Shown: positions 60,601 to 64,000 of the stretch, in pieces | Position numbering within the stretch: the first letter of the stretch is position 1 | How the letters are laid out: each line of letters begins with the position of its first letter | DNA from: Brachypterus glaber | Taxonomy: Eukaryota > Arthropoda > Insecta > Coleoptera > Kateretidae | Reading direction: 5' to 3' | NCBI GenBank assembly: GCA_958510825.1 | Contig: OY294051.1 | Span: forward strand, 1,488,001 to 1,552,000 | DNA: 64,000 nucleotides | The notes under the pieces: model-generated | The model's input: the letters and a program-made list of their open reading frames with translations, nothing else | What the model was told of the DNA's origin: nothing | Databases searched by the model: none | Made by a program: the position numbers and the translations under genes

Positions 60601-62591
60601 CTGGCGCTGGGAAGTATGGTAGCACTGGTTGGTACCATAAACACAGCTATAAAAGATTCGTACCCGAATTTAGCCATCTGGAAGATTGCTGCTGGGACCT
60701 GTTCTTCCTGTTTCTTGATTGGGCTAGTCTATGTTACACCAGTAAGTAGGTATACCGAGTGTTTTTCAAAGGTGGCTCGGCCCTATAACTTTTTTGTTCC
60801 TAGAGATAAAAGAATACCAAAAAAGGGACACATAATTATAATGCACTTTATACATGGTCTTTGCGGAAACGAACCCTAAAAGAGTTACGACCCTTTAAAA
60901 TTGTACTAAAAATAAGGTTTTTAATTAATAACTCTGGTACGCTTTGAGTTAGAGCGACGAGGTTTTGCATATATACTAGTATTAATAAGGACAATTAATT
61001 TATGTTAAATTATTTTTTTAAATCTATCCAGAGGCGTGTCTAGATGGACAAAATATGTAAGGTTTAACACATTTTTGCCCCAAACCTTTTTATGTGTATT
61101 TTTGTTATTTTTTTTGTAAACAATATAGATTTTTTGGACACATAAAAAAAGTCATATAGTGTAACACTGTAGGCCAACCGTTAAAAAAAATGCAATTAAG
61201 TAGAAGTAACATTTTGTGCTTCGGTAAAAAATACTTTTTTACTTAGTTTACATCGGCACTTTTTAACTCCATTTCTACATGAGATATCGACTTGCGGTTT
61301 TTTGCATATTGTTTCTTATCGTATTCCGAAGAGCTGATTATATTTTGGGGGTAAACGATTGGGTTTAAGGGGGTAAAAATAGGGTAAAACTCCTATTTTT
61401 AGCGTTTTTTGTTTATAATTAAGGCAATTATTATTGTATTTGGTTAATTTAGCACTTATATAAAAGATAATTTTAAATTGTTCAAAATATGTTATAAACA
61501 ACGTTTTCCTAAAACGCATTGTTTTCGAGATATTAGCGTTTAAAGCAGTAAAATGTTTTTTTAGCATATCTCACATATTTATAAATCGATTTCAAAAAAA
61601 TATATTTTAAATGAAAGTTCTTTTTAAGCTCTATAAAAAATGTTATATACAGTTTTTTGCTAGAATATAATGTTTTAAAGATACAGAATTTAAAATCAAA
61701 CACAACACCTAGTTTGAAATTTGCAAACTAGATGGCTCTAGTGTACAATAGTGCCGATGTTTTGACTGGGTGCTTGCAACAATTCATCTAGTTTTAATAA
61801 AGAATCGCCCTGCAACATTAAAAAAGTCCATCTTCGAAGGGCCCTTAGGGTTTATTTCCAGTCATATGTTCATATGCTGGTTTTCCATGTTTTGTGATGT
61901 AGAATAATCCCATTTATTTAATGCCAAAAGACTGCAAACACCGTGTATATTATTTTGTTTTAGGGCGGGCAATACGTTCTTGAAATGATCGACCATTTTG
62001 GAGGAACGTTCGTAGTTTTCTTTTTTTCAATTTTTGAAACTGTTGCAATTTGCTGGATATATGGTAGGTAATTTATTTTTTAAAAAGCAATAGTTAAAAA
62101 TTTGAAAAATATTATTTTCAGGAAAAAAGTATTTTTATTAAAATAAGAAAAGTAAACATAAAAAAATAAGATACCGTGCGATTATAAAGTGCCGAACACT
62201 TTTTAATGCAAAACTGGCATTAGCGATGAGTAAAATGCAAGAAAGCTGTGTGCGTTTTACTGGCCACCGAGCTGTTGTACGTAGCAATCACATGGGCTTG
62301 TCGCGCACAACTCTAACAGAGGCGTGGCTTCAAACGAAGAGTATTTTCTTTTCAAACTGTTCGGCACTTTATAATCGCACTGCATATAAGTACTTTTTTT
62401 ATTTCAAGGTATTGAAAATTTATGCCTGGACATAGAGTTTATGCTGAAACGTAAAGTTGGAATATACTGGAGACTTTCATGGAGTATTGTAATGCCCTGT
62501 TTGCTCCTCATTATCTTTGTATACTTTGTTTTAACTTTGGAACCCTTAAAATATGGGATGTATGGGTTATATCTTCCTACAGAAGTTCTTG
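45632..62591 (+). CDS. Sodium-dependent nutrient amino acid transporter-like (SLC6), copy 2, partial (3' end beyond window)
   Basis: Exons: 45632-45649, 51648-51731, 52001-52268, 55501-55735, 57915-58185, 58923-59026, 60234-60423, 60565-60741, 61964-62063, 62409-62591, giving 543 codons. By comparison with copy 1, two more exons are expected past the right edge. TM1 is [11 protein letters not shown] at residues 61-71, preceded by Ser60. TM6 reads [14 protein letters not shown]. Loop 2 has the Cys pair and an NKT glycosylation site. Intron positions and phases match copy 1 from exon 3 on, and exons 5-9 have identical lengths (271, 104, 190, 177, 100), so the genes are tandem duplicates. Exon 1 encodes only six residues, found by its match to copy 1's four-residue first exon and phase-0 donor. 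No frameshift seen. Confidence 0.92.
45996..46715. mobile_element. 720-bp Tc1/mariner-like MITE, transporter 2 intron 1
   Basis: CAGAGCGGTCCAAAAGTCAC and GTGACTTTTGGACCGCACTG ends, flanked by TA. Closely similar to 37093-37812 over the full length. Confidence 0.85.
47111..47250. repeat. 63-bp perfect inverted repeat
   Basis: Arm 47111-47173 is the exact reverse complement of 47188-47250, with a 14-base spacer. A third segment at 47751-47787 is the reverse complement of about 37 bases spanning the left arm's end and the spacer. The ribozyme-bearing element lies between. Confidence 0.9.
47251..47750. mobile_element. About 500-bp ribozyme-bearing insertion (retrozyme-like), class unassigned
   Basis: The insertion is bounded by segments sharing GAATAGTAAAATGTTTTATA (47188 and 47764) in direct orientation, which may be a long target duplication. 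It starts with a TTC-rich tract and ends with the hammerhead at 47654-47738. A 61-codon minus ORF (47439-47624) resembles no family I know. A non-autonomous retroelement ending in a self-cleaving ribozyme fits best, but the boundaries are inferred. Confidence 0.45.
47654..47738 (+). ncRNA. Hammerhead ribozyme, type I, complete core
   Basis: Core CTGAAGA is at 47684-47690, stem II GUGC/GCAC (47691-47694 with 47701-47704) closes a 6-nt loop, and GAAA is at 47705-47708. A self-complementary AUCGAU follows as minimal stem III, with UC at 47713-47714 as the predicted cleavage dinucleotide. Stem I has three blocks: GUGGCU with AGUCAC (one G-U pair), CCGA with UCGG, and a 13-bp outer helix CGUAGUUGUCCCU with AGGGACGACUGCG (two U-G pairs), separated by internal loops. 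All conserved catalytic bases are present. A stem III with no loop usually means activity as a dimer, as reported for Penelope-like and retrozyme hammerheads. It lies in sense orientation in intron 1 of the second transporter. Confidence 0.85.
48475..48810. repeat. Chimera of two repeat families
   Basis: 48475-48555 is a piece of the GTACTAGTGGGTAAAG element. 48560-48810 is the right half of the GGCGCC-ended MITE (compare 30103-30332). Confidence 0.6.
48978..49384. mobile_element. About 407-bp element, copy 2 of the CCGTTAGATTAGACAGGGAC family
   Basis: Starts ATGGAGATTTCTCCCG and ends GTAGAGAGCTCCAT, so terminal repeats are ATGGAG/CTCCAT, extending to CAATGGAG/CTCCATTG with the flanks. Near-identical to 16805, 59532 and 63776. 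Confidence 0.75.
49868..50165. mobile_element. GGTACTAGTGGGTAAAGTAA element, copy 2
   Basis: Nearly identical to 22883-23215 but lacking the internal AATTAACCTG hairpin segment, so one copy gained or lost about 40 bp. Confidence 0.65.
50899..51496. repeat. About 600-bp interspersed repeat, + copy
   Basis: Runs from AGTATATTCTATAACTAGTA to AAAGCAGTCGTAGAAAAA. Its reverse complement occupies 62785-63673, interrupted there by a 270-bp insertion. Non-coding. Confidence 0.75.
52943..53147. mobile_element. 205-bp MITE with about 85-bp inverted arms, intron 3
   Basis: GACGTTCAAGTATTACGTGA...ACACTTCATACCCCG is mirrored by CGGATATGAAGTGTATGA...CGTAATACTTGAACGTCCCC. It combines Harbinger-like ends with the inner arm sequence of 42330-42510. 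The overlapping ORF is not a gene. Confidence 0.75.
53445..53625. repeat. 165-bp dispersed repeat, copy 3
   Basis: CTTTCCGTCAAGAGCGTTAT and CACTTGCACACACATTCCAA as in 22500-22682, same orientation. Confidence 0.6.
54524..54543 (+). repeat. Duplicated splice-acceptor tract (left target duplication)
   Basis: AACAATTCATTTTATTTTAG here equals, apart from one C, the tract 55480-55500 directly before exon 4. The Penelope-like element lies between, so insertion duplicated at least 18 bp containing the acceptor tract. Confidence 0.85.
54627..54661 (-). ncRNA. Penelope-type hammerhead, core mutated
   Basis: Minus-strand copy of the motif at 55392. CTGAAGA has become CTAAAGA, changing the essential G5 to A, so cleavage should be lost. 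Stem II and GAAA are unchanged. Confidence 0.65.
54983..55348 (+). pseudogene. GIY-YIG endonuclease tail of a Penelope-like element
   Basis: 121 codons stay open to a TAA at 55346-55348. [19 protein letters not shown] holds the GIY (GVY) and YIG motifs and the CxC pair. TRLQEHE follows with the conserved Arg, and AEHVHETGH after that. This is the C-terminal endonuclease that Penelope-like elements carry after their reverse transcriptase, which is missing. The second half is repeated inverted at 54702-54884 with one residue changed. Confidence 0.82.
55392..55427 (+). ncRNA. Penelope-type hammerhead ribozyme motif, core intact, sense in intron 3
   Basis: CTGAAGA 55392-55398, one unpaired U, stem II GUCUCU/AGAGAC (55400-55405 with 55413-55418), GAAA 55419-55422, ACGU with U at 55425, C at 55426 (predicted cleavage after it). 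Stem I starts UCC/GGA and is weak. Cleavage would fall 74 nt before the exon 4 junction. Confidence 0.7.
55810..56330. repeat. Degenerate minisatellite TGACATATTA, intron 4
   Basis: About 500 bp of irregularly spaced ATGACATATTATGACA units, 9-15 bp period. Confidence 0.85.
56340..57910. other. Rest of transporter 2 intron 4
   Basis: AT-rich with no gene. 57745-57830 is a CTGTC/CCGTC-rich patch (TCTGTCTATCTGTCCGCCTG), giving spurious Ser/Val/Cys-rich ORFs. Confidence 0.45.
59142..60218. mobile_element. Mariner-like element, non-coding, interrupted, intron 6
   Basis: Ends CAGAGTGATCAGTAACTGGC and GCCAGTAACTGATCACCCTG are inverted. The body of about 660 bp carries no transposase and is split by a 413-bp element at 59532-59944. 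A diverged relative fills part of intron 8. Confidence 0.7.
59532..59944. mobile_element. CCGTTAGATTAGACAGGGAC element, copy 3
   Basis: 413 bp, starts ATGGCGATTTCTCCCG and ends GTAGAGATCTCCATT. Inserted in the mariner-like element, hence younger than it. Confidence 0.78.
60760..61900. repeat. Diverged mariner-like relative, intron 8
   Basis: TTAATTAATAACTCTGGTAC...GAGCGACGAGGTTTTGCA and TCTTCGAAGGGCCCTTAGGG resemble the element at 59142-60218 in the same order. Ends not clear. Confidence 0.5.
62174..62382. mobile_element. 209-bp MITE, copy 2, intron 9
   Basis: CCGTGCGATTATAAAGTGCC and GGCACTTTATAATCGCACTG ends, interior nearly identical to 1627-1836. The ORF at 62226-62435 runs through the element into exon 10 and is not a gene. 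It ends about 25 bases before the exon 10 acceptor. Confidence 0.78.
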
Positions 62592-62784
62592 GTAGGTTAA
62601 ATACATAAATTTGTCTTATTAGAGAATGGTCTTTTTATCGATGAACCTAATTATCAAAACCACCTTAACTTTAAGATTTTAAATACAGCCGTATAGATCA
62701 TACCCAATAACATATTATTTTAATAATGTACATTAATGTGACTTTTTCTGCCAAGAAAAATGGCCCAAAAAAGTATTTTTCTAC

Positions 62785-63673
62785 GACTGCTTTACAATGT
62801 AAGCAAATACACACACTTTTCAAACACAGAATCAATCCATTCTAGCTCTAGATACGGTATAAATATTCCGTATCAAGTGAATGAGCACATGTAGTGCCAT
62901 CTCTTGTTTATAAAAGTAAAGAAAACTGTAGCAAAATTAGCAAAAATATATATATTTTACCATGAAATAATTAATAATTTAATGCAATTTAAAGTTTTGC
63001 GTTAAAATTACATAAAGTTTAATATTAATATTTGACCAGTTTTTTATCAGTTTACTTTAAAAAATTAAAACTGCTCCATCTATTGTTAAATATTTAAACC
63101 TGATATCTGTCACAACAATCTGACATAACCTTCAATTTTTTGCATTATAATTTGTAAATATGTACTAAAATTAAATAAAAATCTTTTTTAAGTACTGATT
63201 TGATAAAATTATTAAATAACATTAATGATTTATTTAAAAATATGTGTTTTGTTGCATTTGCAATGTCGAGTCGAAAAAAAACATTGTTTTTAACCTTGTC
63301 CGCAGTTTAAAGCCATACAGTGTTTCATATCTGCAGTCGAAGAAAAAGTATAGTAATAAAATAACTTGAATTCGTAAACAGTGTATAATATTAAAATCTT
63401 CGCCTAGCGCTTTCGTTTTACAACATCATCGGGGCAAGGCCTCGTCAGGGCATCCTACATCAAAACAAACGATAAACATTTATGTATAAAACTAAAATTA
63501 CATTAAATATAGACTAAAAACTAACAAATAACAACAAATTTAAAAAAGTATAGTCTACAACACATAGCCATTCCGCGCTCGCGGGACCGTCATACTTGCC
63601 TGCCGGCTCGTATGACAAACTTTCTGCTTTCCGCTGAATATTGTCTATTCCATACTAGTTATAGAATATACTA
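62785..63673. repeat. 600-bp interspersed repeat, inverted copy with insertion
   Basis: Reverse complement of 50899-51496, split at about 63290-63560 by a 270-bp insertion that carries a hammerhead-like motif. Confidence 0.7.
63396..63470 (-). ncRNA. Hammerhead-like motif with core substitution
   Basis: Minus strand: CCGATGA (U4 replaced by C), an unpaired U, stem II GUU/AAC with a 4-nt loop, GAAA, self-complementary AGCGCU then A. Stem I CUUGCC/GGCGAAG. Same architecture as the Penelope-type motifs but a different sequence family. The C4 substitution probably inactivates it. Confidence 0.5.
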
Positions 63674-63775
63674 TTTTGTTTTATGTATCTATAACCATGT
63701 AAAGTCTTATCGTCTTTACGTTAAAATAACTTTTAAAAGTCCTTAATGGATTTATTTAAAAAATTTCATATTAAA

Positions 63776-64000
63776 TGGCGATTTTTCCCGTTAGATTAGA
63801 CAGGGACAAAAGTTCTACCCAAAAAGATAGAAGACATACATACACTCCCACTTCCACCCAACCAAACAAATTCTGTATTTGTTCTTTGTTGAACAAATAC
63901 AATATTTACTTGGCCGGGCGAAAAATGTAACTATATTATTTTTATTACAGAAATTACTGGCGCCATCTAAATTTTTGTAGAATTATCTTATTCTACAGAT
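63776..64000. mobile_element. CCGTTAGATTAGACAGGGAC element, copy 4 (cut by window edge)
   Basis: Starts ATGGCGATTTTTCCCG, matches 59532 onward for its visible 225 bp. Confidence 0.75.

Noticed and set aside
62226..62435. 69-aa ORF
   Set aside because: Runs through a MITE into transporter 2 exon 10; the same MITE at 1627 has no conserved frame.
1..64000. CRISPR arrays, bacterial operons, tRNA or rRNA genes
   Set aside because: Eukaryotic introns and repeats throughout; no regular repeat-spacer array, cloverleaf or rRNA-like stretch was recognised by eye. A tRNAscan or Infernal run would settle small RNAs.

Overview
The window looks like a piece of an insect nuclear genome. It is very AT-rich, has GT-AG introns from under 100 bases to about 6 kb, and carries two adjacent members of the insect nutrient amino acid transporter branch of the SLC6 family. 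It is also packed with MITEs and Penelope-like retroelement debris. A beetle is plausible, but the sequence does not prove the order. I rebuilt the gene models by hand from splice sites, reading phase and family homology. No computation or database search was run.

Layout, all genes on the + strand. 1-7.4 kb: non-coding, repeat-rich. 7.5-7.8 kb: a short 95-codon ORF of unknown function with a poly(A) signal. 9.2-15.1 kb: a complete six-exon glyoxylate/hydroxypyruvate reductase gene (GRHPR type, 318 aa, catalytic Arg/Glu/His present). 15.9-21.6 kb: a complete six-exon Nudix hydrolase gene of the NUDT6 type (330 aa, intact Nudix box, probable mitochondrial presequence). 21.6-28.3 kb: intergenic, MITE-rich. 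28.3-41.9 kb: a complete 12-exon sodium-dependent amino acid transporter gene (650 aa). 41.9-45.6 kb: intergenic, with a 5'-truncated non-LTR retrotransposon tail. 45.6-62.6 kb and beyond: a second, tandem transporter gene with ten exons visible. Its last exons lie past the right edge.

The two transporters share intron positions and phases from exon 3 onward, and five internal exons have identical lengths, so they are a local duplication. GRHPR and NUDT6 sit head-to-tail about 760 bp apart but need not be functionally linked. The transporters would import amino acids across the plasma membrane using the Na+ gradient.

The most interesting non-coding signal is a set of hammerhead self-cleaving ribozyme motifs. 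One at 47654-47738 has a perfect core, a 4-bp stem II, a self-complementary stem III and a long multi-part stem I. It lies in sense orientation inside intron 1 of the second transporter gene. Others of the Penelope-like type lie at 55392, 13108 (-), 54627 (-), 15238 (-) and 63405 (-), in various states of decay. One intact-looking core sits in sense only about 74 nt upstream of exon 4 of the second transporter gene, inside an inverted Penelope-like insertion that duplicated the splice-acceptor tract. Other notable structures are a 254-bp hAT-like MITE nested in a copy of itself with both 8-bp target duplications preserved, two 720-bp Tc1/mariner-like MITEs, Harbinger-like MITEs with 3-bp target duplications, and a 63-bp perfect inverted repeat next to the best ribozyme.
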